A stretch of DNA of 64,000 nt from Bin5 sp965242905 (GCA_965242905.1 CBDETM010000002.1:5208001-5272000), one strand, 5' to 3'. Shown: positions 8,802 to 19,655, counted from the stretch's first letter. Translations and numbers: made by a program. The notes: a model not told the origin generated them from the letters alone.

Positions 8802-9987
8802 GCATGTTGAGGCGATCAACCTGCTGCATCGCTATCCGGAGGAGGACCGCTTTCAGTACGGGGGCGGAATCTGCGACGCACGATTGACGACTCTGATCCT
8901 GGTGCATACGGAGTGCGGCGCGGTGGGCGTGGGTTCGGTTTACTCGTACCCGGCGCTTGTGTATTTGATCGTGCGGGAGCAGCTGGCTTCGGTGCTGGTG
9001 GGTGAGGATCCGACCGAGGTCGAGGCGCTTTGGGAGAAGATGTATGCGCTGACGCGCTGGTACGGGCGGAAGGGGGCGGCGCTCTCGGCGATTGGAGGTG
9101 TGGATACGGCGCTCTGGGACCTGCGGGGGCAGGCCGAGGGAAGGCCGGTCTGGGCGTTGTTGGGCGGGGAGGACGATCGCTGCCCGGCGTACGCGAGCGG
9201 GTTGCTGTGGAAGGAGGACGTCAAGGCGCTTGCGGAGGAGGCGGCGGGATACATTGACGCTGGATTTCGCAGGGTGAAAATGCGGTTGGCGCGAAGCGAA
9301 GAGTACGACAGGGCGGCTGTGGAGGCGGTGCGAAGCGCGGTTGGCGCGGAGAATGACGTTATCGTTGACGCGTCGATGCGGTATCACCTGGACTTGGCGC
9401 GGCGGATGGGGGATTTCCTGGCCGAGCAGGAGGTGTTCTGGTACGAGGAGCCTTTTGCGCCGGAGAATATCGACGATTTCGTTGCATTGCGAGGGACAGT
9501 GGGGGTGCCGCTGGCTGCGGGCGAGAATGAGTTCGGGTTGCAGGGTTTCCGGGAGTTGATCCGGGCGGGGGCGGTTGATATCGTGCAGCCGGACGCGTGC
9601 CGTTGCGGGGGGATCAGCGAAGTGTGGAAGGTGGGACAGCTGGCGCTGGAGCAAGGGCTGCGGATGGCAACGCACAGCTGGAGCGATGCGGTTGCGATCG
9701 TTGCCAACGCACATGTTGTCGGCGCGATGCCGAACGGGGTGACGGTTGAGATCGACCGGATGAACAATCCGTTTGTGGACGAGTTGCTGGGGCGTCCGTT
9801 TGAGGTGGTCGACGGTGAGATTGCGCTCGGCGACCGGCCCGGATTGGGAGTTGAGCTGAATAGGGATGTAGTTGAGCGGTGCCGGCTGGCGGACCCGTTG
9901 CACATTCCGGACGGTGTTTACTCGGATATGATGTTCGGGAGGGAGAATCTGCCAAGAGCGTTGCCGTATCTGGAGGGCGAGGCCTAG
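8791..9987 (+). CDS. Enolase-superfamily enzyme (MR/MLE family), coupled to PhyH
   Basis: This is a 398-residue mandelate racemase/muconate lactonizing enzyme family member starting at GTG 8791 inside the PhyH coding end. An ATG 72 bp upstream in the same frame would give an Arg-rich tail foreign to the family. Predicted metal ligands are D193 (VDAS), E219 or E220 (YEEP) and E245 (GEN). K163 in VKMR occupies the first position of the usual KxK catalytic motif, whose second Lys is Arg here. H295 in ATHSW is the second general acid/base candidate. This resembles racemase or dehydratase subgroups acting on carboxylate substrates. Its product or substrate may be hydroxylated by the upstream PhyH protein. 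The specific reaction is unknown. Confidence 0.85.
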   Translation: MRIEHVEAINLLHRYPEEDRFQYGGGICDARLTTLILVHTECGAVGVGSVYSYPALVYLIVREQLASVLVGEDPTEVEALWEKMYALTRWYGRKGAALSAIGGVDTALWDLRGQAEGRPVWALLGGEDDRCPAYASGLLWKEDVKALAEEAAGYIDAGFRRVKMRLARSEEYDRAAVEAVRSAVGAENDVIVDASMRYHLDLARRMGDFLAEQEVFWYEEPFAPENIDDFVALRGTVGVPLAAGENEFGLQGFRELIRAGAVDIVQPDACRCGGISEVWKVGQLALEQGLRMATHSWSDAVAIVANAHVVGAMPNGVTVEIDRMNNPFVDELLGRPFEVVDGEIALGDRPGLGVELNRDVVERCRLADPLHIPDGVYSDMMFGRENLPRALPYLEGEA

Positions 9988-10031
9988 AGTTTGTTGGCAG
10001 AGACGGGTCGTAAGTGGTGAAATCACGTGTC

Positions 10032-10089
10032 GATCCGCGAAGGGGCGCGAAGAACACCTTTTTTGTCCACGAAGGGCCGCGAGGATCAT
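10032..10089. repeat. CGCGAAG-type dispersed repeat
   Basis: A degenerate copy of the CGCGAAG repeat (GATCCGCGAAGGGGCGCGAA, AGAACACC) is followed by a further diverged half copy. It lies in the 9,988-10,380 gap, which otherwise shows no gene or clear promoter. Confidence 0.6.
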
Positions 10090-10380
10090 CAGTGGCTACC
10101 GGGATTTCCCTTGCGTGGATGCGCGGATAGGGCGCAAGATACACCAGCAAATTGCTGTTGAGGCAATCGTCAGCGAGCACTAAGACTTCACTAGAGTCCC
10201 GTTCAATCTCCCATAACTCTCTCTCCTCACAGTTTTCTTCTCTCTGAAAGCAATGCCAACCTTTTGGGCTGCCAGCAGTTGGACCTCTTCACATTGCTTG
10301 CAGGTCGTCAGTTGCTATGGGAGAATCTCTCCCGGTCCGATTCTTGCGGACCAGATAGCCAATCCACTCTCGGTGCCAAC

Positions 10381-13300
10381 ATGAAAAACAGGTTCAATTC
10401 AGTGCCCGAACGCGCTCTTCCGATGTTCGTCCTGACTCCAATACTTGCGGCGGTTCTCTCACTCGCGTTCTTCACCTATATCGAAACGTATGCGCAGGAC
10501 GAGACGGCGGAGGCACTTGACGCGCCGGTATTGGACGCCTCGTTGTCAGGGTCGAACGCGGTCGACCTGAGCTGGAGTTCGGTCGACGGCGCGGTCAGAT
10601 ATGAGGTGCTGGTGTGGTGGGACAGTGAGATAGGGTGGCAGCAGTTGGGCGAAGGAGAGCTGGCAGGCACGACTTTCAGACATGCCGAACTCGCGGCAGG
10701 CACGACGTATTTCTACGTGGTGCGGGCGGTGAACGAAGCTGGGGAACCGGGAACGTGGTCTGAACGGGTTGAGGTTACGATCGAAGAGGCGAAGTCGACG
10801 CTTGCGCCGCCGGTCCTTTCGGCAGCGGCGGTCGAGGGCGGGGTGGAGCTGCGCTGGACGGAGGTGGACGGGGGGGAGAGCTATGAACTGTGGACGTGGA
10901 CCAGCTGGGAGGGCTGGGAGAGGCTGGACGACGGCAGTTTGCGGGCTACAAGCTTCAGTCATACAGGGCTGACGGCGGGAAGGACGTACTTCTATACGAT
11001 TCGAACGGTGGAGGGGAGCGGGCGGAGCAGCGAGTGGGCGCAGCAAGTGTCAGCGAAGGTACCCGGCTTACTGGTCGTTCCGGATGTTCATGAGGAGAGG
11101 GCGGCGCTGGTTGCCCTTTACGAGGCTACTGACGGCGCGAACTGGAGCCGGCAGGACCACTGGCTTTCGGACTTATCGATTGCAAACTGGTATGGCGTCC
11201 ATACGGACCAAGAGGGGCATGTCACCTCACTGTTTCTCGAAAACAACGGTCTGGAGGGAACTCTACCCGATCTGAGCGCTCTCGCCAGCTTGGTTAGCCT
11301 GAACTTGAGCATTAACAGGCTGTCGGGGCCGGTGCCGGAACTGAGTCACCACCCTGGCCTCACTTCGGTTTCGCTGCGGAAGAATCAGTTAAGCGGCGGC
11401 GTGCCGGAGTTGAGCACGCTTGTCGATCTCAGAGCTCTGCACCTCGACGGCAACCGGTTGACGGGACCGATCCCTGACCTGAGTAGTTTGAGCAGCATCG
11501 TTACTCTGAATCTAAGGGAAAACCAGTTGACAGGGCGGATTCCGGAATTGAGCGCGCTGACAGAGCTGCGAACGTTGGATCTGGGCTCCAACATGTTAAC
11601 CGGGCCGGTTCCGGAACTGTGCTCTTTTTCGGGGCTGACACAGGTCGACCTCGGCGACAACCGGTTGACAGGGACAGTTCCGGAGTTGTGCGATTTGCAG
11701 GCGTTGAGAGTGCTTAATCTCAGAAGCAACCGCTTGACCGGACCGATTCCCGATCTGAGTGCAGTTACCAATCTTGAGGTCCTGTATCTGGGCAACAACA
11801 GGCTGACAGGCACAGTTCCAGACATAAGCTCTCTCAGCAGGCTGTGGAGGCTGTCGCTTGGGTCTAACCGGATAACGGGTCCTGTGCCCCAACTCGATGG
11901 GCTTACCAACCTGACACAGGTATTCCTTGAGAGTAACCTATTGACCGGGTCGGTACCCGGCCTGGAAAACGTCCCCAAACTGACTGATCTGAACCTAAGC
12001 GGCAACCGACTCGAAGGTACAATCCCTGAACTGGGGGCCCTCTCCAGGTTGACCAACTTGAAGCTGCAGTCCAATTTGCTGTCGGGGTCAGTTCCGTTGC
12101 TGGATGGTCTTTCATTCCTGAAGGAACTGGACCTCAGCGACAACGGTCTGACGGGCGGAATCCCAGACTTGGGCGCGCTCTTCAGGCTCGAGACTCTGGA
12201 CCTGTCGGAAAACAGGCTGAGTGGTCGCATACCTGAATTGAGCAATCTGAAGAGACTGGTCCTGCTTTCGATGCGGGACAACCAGTTGACCGGAGAGGTT
12301 CCGGAGTTGAGCTCTCTTGCGAGGCTGAAATGGCTTTTCCTGGAATCCAACCGGTTGACCGGTCAGGTCCCGGATCTCAGTCTCTTGCGCAGTCTGCGGG
12401 AGCTGAACCTGAGTGACAACCGGCTGACAGGACCAGTCGTCGAGCTTGATGGTCTGGAGACATTGAGGCGTTTGTCTCTCGGTGAGAATCTGTTGACAGG
12501 GCCGCTTCCTGATTTTGGCGGACTTTCCAACTTAATATTGGCGGATCTCGCGGGCAATCGGTTTTGCCTGGAGCCGGGGACCTGGGTGTCGGGGTCAAAT
12601 GTAATCGTAAACGCGCAGCTGGCGGCGCTTTCTCTGGCGGCATGTTCGGCGGCCGATGCGACGCGTGCGCCGGCTGTACCGAGGAATCTGAAAGCGATCG
12701 TCAGCGAGGACAAGGTGACGTTGGCGTGGGAGGCGGCGGCGGGTGCCGACAGCTACGATTTGCGGGCATGGGACAGCATTGGGCGGAGTTGGGGACTGAT
12801 TGGAACGGGGGTTGCGGAAACCCATTTCGCGCACAGTGTTCTGACTGACGGCAGGAACTATTATTACCAGGTACGGGCGCGTGACGGCAGCGGGGTAAGG
12901 GGGGCGTGGTCGGAGCGGTTGTTCGCCGCGGTCGTCCAGCAGCCGTTTCGACCGCCGCCACGGTCTCTCGGGCTTGACCTGTTCTTTCAGAAGTACGCGG
13001 ATGTTGACGGGATAAAGGTCGTTGCCCCGTCTGAGGTGCCAGATGCGAAGATGAACCAGGCGAGAGAGATTATCGGCGGTGTCCTGTTGGGCCGGCCCGA
13101 CCTGCTGGAAGCGCTGGCTGCAAACGACGCGCGGGTCGAGTTTTTCGGTTACTGGGGGGAGGTCGGCGGCGGTTCGGGTAGGTGGGAGGCAGAGGTGACG
13201 CAGAATGACCCGAACTGCGAGCACTTTTTGCAGGCGTTCGCTCACCTGATTCGCCGTGCAGTTGAGGAACAGCCTGAGGGCGAGGCGTTCAGGATGCGGC

Positions 13301-13530
13301 TTGAAGATGCGTATCAGGCGGCGATGGAGGACGGGCTGTGGCGAGGCGGGCCGGCGTCAGCTGGGGTCGAGGGATACTGGGCAGAGACGGTCAAGTACTG
13401 GTTGTGGGGGGTGTTGCCGGATTCGGTTGCGGCGGACGGTTCAGAGTTGAAAGAGTACGATGCTGAGGTCGCGTTGTTGATTGGGGAGGTTCTGGGAGAG
13501 GCTAGCGTACCATCTTACTGTAAGCCTTGA
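10381..13530 (+). CDS. Secreted LRR/fibronectin-type protein with degenerate metallopeptidase domain
   Basis: This is a 1049-residue exported protein. An N-terminal hydrophobic signal ends near ETYAQ (about residue 40). Two fibronectin-III-like domains (about 47-135 and 140-230) follow, then an LRR cap (ALVALYEATDGANW), then about 19 plant-type LRRs of 22-23 residues with the pattern LTGxxPxLSxL. A third fibronectin-like domain (about 765-855) and a C-terminal domain (861-1049) complete it. The last domain resembles a lethal-factor-like zinc-peptidase family in its VPDAKMNQAREII start, its AYQAAMEDGLW segment and its YWAE (999-1002). However, the HEFAH position reads QAFAH (951-955), so the catalytic His and Glu are gone. 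ATG 10381 is preferred over an in-frame start 117 bp upstream because the signal peptide begins there. It probably binds a surface or extracellular ligand. Confidence 0.85.
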   Translation: MKNRFNSVPERALPMFVLTPILAAVLSLAFFTYIETYAQDETAEALDAPVLDASLSGSNAVDLSWSSVDGAVRYEVLVWWDSEIGWQQLGEGELAGTTFRHAELAAGTTYFYVVRAVNEAGEPGTWSERVEVTIEEAKSTLAPPVLSAAAVEGGVELRWTEVDGGESYELWTWTSWEGWERLDDGSLRATSFSHTGLTAGRTYFYTIRTVEGSGRSSEWAQQVSAKVPGLLVVPDVHEERAALVALYEATDGANWSRQDHWLSDLSIANWYGVHTDQEGHVTSLFLENNGLEGTLPDLSALASLVSLNLSINRLSGPVPELSHHPGLTSVSLRKNQLSGGVPELSTLVDLRALHLDGNRLTGPIPDLSSLSSIVTLNLRENQLTGRIPELSALTELRTLDLGSNMLTGPVPELCSFSGLTQVDLGDNRLTGTVPELCDLQALRVLNLRSNRLTGPIPDLSAVTNLEVLYLGNNRLTGTVPDISSLSRLWRLSLGSNRITGPVPQLDGLTNLTQVFLESNLLTGSVPGLENVPKLTDLNLSGNRLEGTIPELGALSRLTNLKLQSNLLSGSVPLLDGLSFLKELDLSDNGLTGGIPDLGALFRLETLDLSENRLSGRIPELSNLKRLVLLSMRDNQLTGEVPELSSLARLKWLFLESNRLTGQVPDLSLLRSLRELNLSDNRLTGPVVELDGLETLRRLSLGENLLTGPLPDFGGLSNLILADLAGNRFCLEPGTWVSGSNVIVNAQLAALSLAACSAADATRAPAVPRNLKAIVSEDKVTLAWEAAAGADSYDLRAWDSIGRSWGLIGTGVAETHFAHSVLTDGRNYYYQVRARDGSGVRGAWSERLFAAVVQQPFRPPPRSLGLDLFFQKYADVDGIKVVAPSEVPDAKMNQAREIIGGVLLGRPDLLEALAANDARVEFFGYWGEVGGGSGRWEAEVTQNDPNCEHFLQAFAHLIRRAVEEQPEGEAFRMRLEDAYQAAMEDGLWRGGPASAGVEGYWAETVKYWLWGVLPDSVAADGSELKEYDAEVALLIGEVLGEASVPSYCKP

Positions 13531-13627
13531 CTTTCAGGTGCGTTACAAACTGACTGTGAGAGGGTCGAAGGCGTCGCGAAACTGTCTCTCTGTCCCGGCC
13601 TGAATGTTGTGACGAACAGAAGCAATC

Positions 13628-13664
13628 GATCCGTGAAGTCACGCGAAGGGTCGCGGAGAACGCC
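13628..13664. repeat. CGCGAAG-type dispersed repeat
   Basis: This copy reads GATCCGTGAAGTCACGCGAA then GGGTCGCGGAGAACGCC. It lies just downstream of the first LRR gene, in the 13,531-14,401 gap that otherwise holds the two-hairpin element and short duplicated sequence. Confidence 0.65.
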
Positions 13665-13845
13665 AAGAGCGAATCGGGTTTCCCTTATCTGAGTGCGCCG
13701 CCCATCACGAAGCAGTCACAGATTGCTCCTGCATCTCGTTTTTATGACGGTCGTCAACAGTTCGAAGCCAATGGTCAGTGGCGAGTCTGGGTCCCCCCTC
13801 AATTGGAAGGGGAGCTGACAGCAGTTCGGTTACAACTCAGAAGAC

Positions 13846-13893
13846 TAAGAAAGTTCGAACCTTTTCCGGAATGCAGTTGGACGAAATTGGATG
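13846..13893 (+). repeat. Short duplicated sequence, copy 1 (second at 14,271-14,315)
   Basis: About 45 bp around CCTTTTCCGGAATGCAGTTG are repeated with substitutions at 14,271-14,315 (CCTTTTCCGAGATGCAAATG). Both lie upstream of the second LRR gene and may be remnants of a duplicated leader. The function is unknown. Confidence 0.45.
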
Positions 13894-13976
13894 CCTCCCA
13901 GATCTGGGGTAGGAACAGTCTGGCGGGAGTCAGTGCCAGCGGTGGCTGGAATAGGTTACCGTCTTTGGGCGAGCCT

Positions 13977-14167
13977 CAGGGCAGGCAAATGGCCGGCACG
14001 TAAGGGGATCTGATGGGACTGGCGGGACGTGGTCTGGCTGGACAACATCGATTGGGCACCCGTCACCAATGTCGACACCCGGTCGATGAGGCACGGCATG
14101 GTTTAGGGGGGGCGTTGCGGGGGCGGAGCCCCCGCACAAGGGAGGGCCGACTAGGCCCGACCGCCCA
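13977..14167 (+). repeat. ~200-bp two-hairpin intergenic element, copy 2
   Basis: This copy shares with copy 3 a stretch GGGGATCTGATGGGACTGGC and the GTGGTCTGGCTGGACA segment, then the common double-hairpin core. Here the second loop has one change (GGGCCGACTAGGCCC). It lies about 235 bp upstream of the second LRR gene, in the same orientation as the other copies. Confidence 0.75.
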
Positions 14168-14401
14168 GAAAAGCGAGGAGAGAGTGAAGAGGAGTGAGGA
14201 GAGAGAACTGCCGTTTCCTGTGCCGCAGACTAGATGACGGAGTGGCTACGGTAAAGTTGCCAAAAGATGAAGAAAGATCGGCCCTTTTCCGAGATGCAAA
14301 TGGACGAAATTTGCGGTCTTGACGAAGGTTGATTGAAATGGTATCGTCGGTCTTGATTTAACTTTATACAAGAGCAGTTCAGTTTCATATTTGGTGCCGA
14401 T

Positions 14402-17400
14402 ATGAAATACATGCTCAGGACAGTGCCCGGGCGGGCGCTGCCTTCCCTCCTTGTTGCCGCAGCCCTTGCGGCGATTCTCGTTCTTACGTTCCTGAAATTC
14501 AGCGAGACGTATGCGCAGACCGATTCGTCGGACGGGTTAGCCGCGCCTTCGCTGACGGCGGAGGCGGGCGAGGGCCAGATTACTCTGTCCTGGAATGAAG
14601 TGGCAGATGCGGACTCGTATGAGTTGATCTTCTGGGACTGGGACAAAGGTGAATGGGTACAGATTGGGGGTACGTTGCGCGGCACGTCGTATACGCACAG
14701 CGACCTGACGGCGGGTACAACCTATTACTATTCGATACGGATTGTGACCTCCAGCGGTGCAGTGGGGCCGTGGACGCCGTCGGTGTCAGCTGTTGTGCCT
14801 GAGGGTGGTTCAGATGCTCATACGGTTACGTTTACGGCGACGCCGACGCCGGTGAGCACGGCCACTGCCACAGCCACACTTACCCCCACGCCGAGGCCCG
14901 CGGGAGCGTCAGATGGCGTAGCCGCGCATACTGCGACTCCGACGGGCACGGCAACCGCCACGGCCACGCCGACGCCGGACCCGCTTGTGGGGGAGAGAGC
15001 GGAGCTGGCGACCCTCTACAATGCGACCGGCGGTGCAAGCTGGACGCACAGCGACAACTGGCTGAGCGACAGGCCTGTTTCCGATTGGCACGGTGTAACA
15101 ACGGATGAGCACGGCCGCGTGACCGAGCTGCGCCTTTCCCACAACAATCTGAGCGGGACTCTCCCGGTACTGAAAGCGCTTTCGCAGCTGATATTGCTCG
15201 ACCTGGGCACGAACGGGCTGACCGGGTCGATGCCGGACTTGAGCGGGCTCACGAGCGTTAGTGTTCTGGACCTCACCTCGAACAGTTTGCATGGGAACTT
15301 TCCCGCGATGGGCGGCCTTGCCGGGCTGACCAAACTATATCTTGGCAACAACGGGTTCACGGGGCCGTTTCCGGCAGGACTTGGCAATATCGCCGGATTA
15401 AGCGTCCTTTACCTGGCGGGTAGTCAGTTGAGCGGATGTATTCCCGAGTCATTGAGGAACCTGGAGCAGCATGACCTGGACAGCCTGGGACTGCTCTACT
15501 GCGGCGACTCTACAGCAACGCCCACAGCAACGTCAACGGCTACAGTGACTGCTACGCCCACATTGACGCCTTTACCGACGGCCACCCCGACCGCGACTCA
15601 TACGTTAACGGCAACGCCTACCTTGACGCCGGTGCCGACGGCAACACCGACTGCGACACACTCGCCGACGGCGACGCCCACTTTGACACCTGTGCCGACC
15701 GCCACGCCGACAGCTACGCATACGTCTACGGCCACGGCGACGCCTACTTAGACGCCGGTGCCGACAGCTACGCCGACGTCCACTGATACTCCAACTGCTA
15801 CGCCAACCTTGACGCCGGTACCGACGGCCACGCCGACCGCGACTCATACGCTAACGGCTACCTCAACGTGGACGCCGTTGCCGACAGCGACACCGACTGC
15901 GACACACTCGCCGACGGCGACGCCCACTTTGACACCTGTGCCGACCGCCACGCCGACAGCTACGCATACGTCTACGGCCACGGCGACGCCCACTTTGACA
16001 CCTGTGCCGACCGCCACGCCGACAGCTACGCATACGTCTACGGCTACGCCAACTGCCACGCCGACCGCTACGGCTACGCGGGCTGATTCGGTGGAGGATA
16101 GGGAGGCGCTGGTGGCGCTCTATAATGCGACGGATGGTGATAACTGGAGGCGAAATGACAACTGGCTAAGCGACAGTCCGCTGGGCAGTTGGGATGGCGT
16201 TACCACGAACTCTGACGGCCGCGTTGAACACTTGAGTCTCGGTTCAAATGGGTTGAACGGTCAGATTCCAAGTTTGAGCGCTCTCACAGACTTGAGGACT
16301 TTGAACCTCAGGCACAACGAACTGAGTGGGCCGATGCCGGACGTAAGCGCCCTCTCAAAGTTGGCACACGTGGACCTTGGTGGGAATGAGTTGAGCGGGT
16401 CGATTCCCAGTTTGAGCGCTCAGACGAAACTGGCTTTACTGGACCTTTCTTCAAATGAACTGAGCGGGTCGATTCCCAGCCTTACCGCCCTTACTAGTTT
16501 GAGAAACCTCTATTTGAGGAGCAACAGGCTGAGCGGGTCGATTCCCAGTCTGGAGACTTTGACTGAATTGGAGGGACTGTCACTGAGCAGTAACCTACTG
16601 AGCGGGTCGATTCCCAACCTCAAATCGCAGAAGAAACTTGAATTCCTGTACATCAACGATAACCGGTTAAGCGGTTCAATCCCGGAATTGAGTGCACTGA
16701 CAAGCCTCGAGTATTTGACAGTTGAGGGTAATGACCTCACGGGTACAATTCCGAATCTGGATGCTCTATCAGAACTGGAAAACCTCAATCTATCGAATAA
16801 CAGGTTGAGCGGGTCGATTCCCAGCTTGTCGGCGCTGACAAATATAGAAAGCCTGAACCTCTCAAGAAACGTGCTGAGCGGGTCAATCCCGAGTCTGTCG
16901 AATTTAGCGCAATTGGAGTCAGTTGATTTGAGCAGCAATTCGCTAGGAGGGTCAATTCCTGATGTAAGCGCACTCACGAAAGTGAGGAGCCTAAATCTCT
17001 CCTTCAATCGCTTGAGTGGGTCAATAACAAGCGACCTGTTTCCAGCAAGTCTCACAGGGTTGTATTTGCGAAGCAACCAGTTGACCGGATCGATCCCCGA
17101 CCTAACTGCGCTGACGAAGCTAGGACAGTTGTTCCTGTCAAGCAACCAGTTGACAGGGGAAATCCCAAGTTCACTTGGTACGCTTCCGAATCTGCAACGC
17201 CTTTTTGTATCGGGCAACGAGTTCAGCGGATGCATTCCATCATCGTTGCTCAGTTTATATGAATCCGATCTTGACAGGGTAGGGCTGCCATATTGCGCTG
17301 CGCCTACAGCGACGCCCACGCCGACGGCCACGCCGACGCCGACCTTCACGGCCACACTGCCCCCCGGAGCCACGGCAACGCCGACTCCCACATTTACAGC

Positions 17401-19627
17401 GACGGCAACGCCGACACCAACAGCCACCGCCACCGACCCGCCGGCGGATACGCCAACGCCGACGGCTACAAGCACGCCAGCATCTGCCGCCGCGAACCGG
17501 GCAGCACTCGTGGCCCTGTACAATGCGACGGACGGTGCAAACTGGAAACAGAACGATAACTGGCTGAGCGAGGAGCCTCTCGGGAACTGGTTCGGTGTTA
17601 CAACTGACGAAATCGGTCGCGTTACGGCGCTTGAGCTTTCAAGGAACTGGCTGAGCGGATCGATTTCTGATCTCAGCGCTCTCACGGAGTTGAAAACTCT
17701 TGACCTCTCATACAACAATTTGAGCGGCTCGATTCCCGATCTGAGCACGCTGACACGGCTGGAAAGCATGGTTTTCACTCATAACGATTTGAGCGGCACC
17801 ATTCCCGGCCTGGGATCGCTATCAAATTTAGAAGAATTGAAGCTCGCCAACAATGACTTGAGCGGCCCCATTCCCAGTCTGGCCGCCAACTCGAAACTGG
17901 AATTGATCTCCCTTGCATGGAACGAATTGAGCGGCTCCATTCCCAATCTGGGCAATCTCACAGAGTTGAAATACATGAATGTTGCCGTGAACGATCTGAG
18001 CGGGCAAATACCCAGTTTGAGCACACTTACGAAACTGGAATACCTGGACCTCATTCACAACAGGTTGAGCGGCGCCATTCCCAGCCTGAGCGCCCTCTCA
18101 AATCTGAGAGAATTGAAACTTTCCTCCAACGACTTGAGCGGATCAATACCCGATCTGGGCGCTCTTACCAATTTGGAAACTCTGCACCTGGCTTCCAACA
18201 ATTTGAGCGGGGGGATTCCGAGTTTGGACGCCCTAGGGAGCCTTGAGGAGCTGTGGGTCCAAGGCAACCATCTTAGCGGCACGATTCCCAACCTGGACGC
18301 CCTGGCAAATCTGCGGGACCTGTATCTCGATGATAACGATTTGAGCGGCTCGATCCCCACCTTGAGCGCCCTCACAGAACTGGAGTTTCTGGATCTCGGG
18401 CAAAACCGGCTGAGCGGAAAGATACCGAGTCTCAGTGCAAACACAGAACTCGAATTTCTGATTTTGGACCACAATCTGTTGAGTGGAGAGATTCCGAGCG
18501 TCAGCGCTCTCACGGAACTGAGACTTCTGGACTTAGAGGACAACCAGTTGAGCGGAACGATTCCGAGTCTCAGTGCTCTCACCAAACTCGAATGGCTGAT
18601 TCTGAGTCACAATGAGTTGAGTGGAGAGATTCCCAGCTCACTTGAATCACTCTCAGGGCTGACAGTTCTCCGCCTTGCGTACAATCAGTTCAGTGGATGC
18701 ATTCCTGAGTCGCTCCGAAGTGTGAGTATCAACGACCTGAACCTCTTGGGCTTGTCGAATTGCGTCGAGCCTACGCTTACAGTCACGGCAACGCCTGAGC
18801 CGGGGCTCAGATCAGCATCGGCGTCCTCTGAAATATCGTGGGATGACCCCACTGCAACGCCGACATTCACGCCTACTGCGACCGCCACACCCACGCCAAC
18901 GGCTACTCCAACGGCCACGGTCACACCTACCGCGACAGTTACTCCCACGGCTACGAGAACACCGGGGTCCTCACAAGGGGACCGGGAGGCGCTCACGGCG
19001 CTTTACAATGCGACGGACGGCGCCAACTGGAAGGCAGGCGCCAACTGGCTGACAGGCGCGGCGCTTGACAGTTGGTACGGTGTTACTACGAATAGCGAGG
19101 GACGGGTTACGAGAATCAACCTGAATTCCAATGATCTTAGCGGCTCGCTGCCGAGTCTCAGTGCACTCACGGAACTGGAGCATTTGAATCTGCGTCTGAA
19201 CCAGTTGAGCGGGTCCGTTCCGGAGTTGGACGACCTTTCTGAGCTGCGAGTGTTGAATCTTTCGTTCAACGACCTGAGTGGGGAGATTCCAGATCTTAGC
19301 GCTCTCACCAAACTGACAAGGATACGTCTGCACAACAATCGCCTGTCAGGGTCGATTCCAGAGCTTGGCGCTCTCGCCGATCTCAGGATCTTGTATTTGC
19401 GCAACAACAGTTTGACGGGGTCAGTACCCGAATCGCTGGAAAGGTTGTCCAACCTGGTTGGACTGTTCGTTTCGGGGAATCAGTTGCGTGGTTGTATTCC
19501 GGTTTCGCTGCGCAGGGTTAGTTCTAACGACCTAGACGAAACCGGACTGGCTGACTGTGCAGTTCCTACGGTCACGCCGACGCCGACGGCGACGCCTGAT
19601 CAGGGGGCTGGTCGGGGGATCAGGTAG
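14402..19627 (+). pseudogene. Giant secreted multi-block LRR protein interrupted by amber codon
   Basis: One frame runs from ATG 14402 to TAG 19625-19627, broken only by TAG at 15749-15751. The N-terminus (MKYMLRTVPGRALPS, ending ETYAQ) is a signal peptide paralogous to that of the preceding LRR gene. Then come one fibronectin-like domain, a Thr-Pro linker and four LRR blocks. Each block opens with a cap like ALVALYNATDGANW and has repeats of the LSGSIPSLSALTxL type; blocks are joined by Thr-Pro stalks. The stop lies inside a 60-nt Thr-Pro repeat where sister units read TTG (Leu), so TTG to TAG is the likely event. Unsuppressed, the product is a 449-residue secreted protein with one short LRR block. 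The downstream 1289 codons have no signal peptide or ribosome site and are probably silent. An assembly error is the main alternative. Confidence 0.8.
15554..16082 (+). repeat. Thr-Pro minisatellite, 60-nt period
   Basis: About eight in-frame units of 20 residues (pattern TPTLTPVPTATPTATH plus four variable residues) form a stalk between LRR blocks 1 and 2. Units 1-3 and 5-7 show the same order of variable endings (HTLTA, HSPTA, HTSTATA), which implies duplication of a three-unit block. Unit 4 carries the amber codon. Confidence 0.85.
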
Positions 19628-19655
19628 CAGTGAGCGTGTATCGTGGCGCGGTCGA

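Noticed and set aside
8680..10089. 469-codon minus-strand frame over the enolase gene
   Set aside because: It is antisense to a well-supported enzyme with intact motifs and is Arg/His/Pro-rich, as typical GC-rich shadows are.
11385..12350. Long antisense frame within the first LRR gene
   Set aside because: It mirrors the regular LRR codons on the opposite strand and is an artefact of the repeat periodicity.
15554..16082. Regular repeats that could look like a CRISPR array
   Set aside because: The units are contiguous, in frame and code for Thr-Pro stalk sequence; there are no unique spacers and no cas genes.
15758..19627. A separate LRR gene starting at 15,758
   Set aside because: It begins in the middle of the Thr-Pro repeat, has no signal peptide or ribosome site, and is in frame with the upstream gene across a single amber codon.
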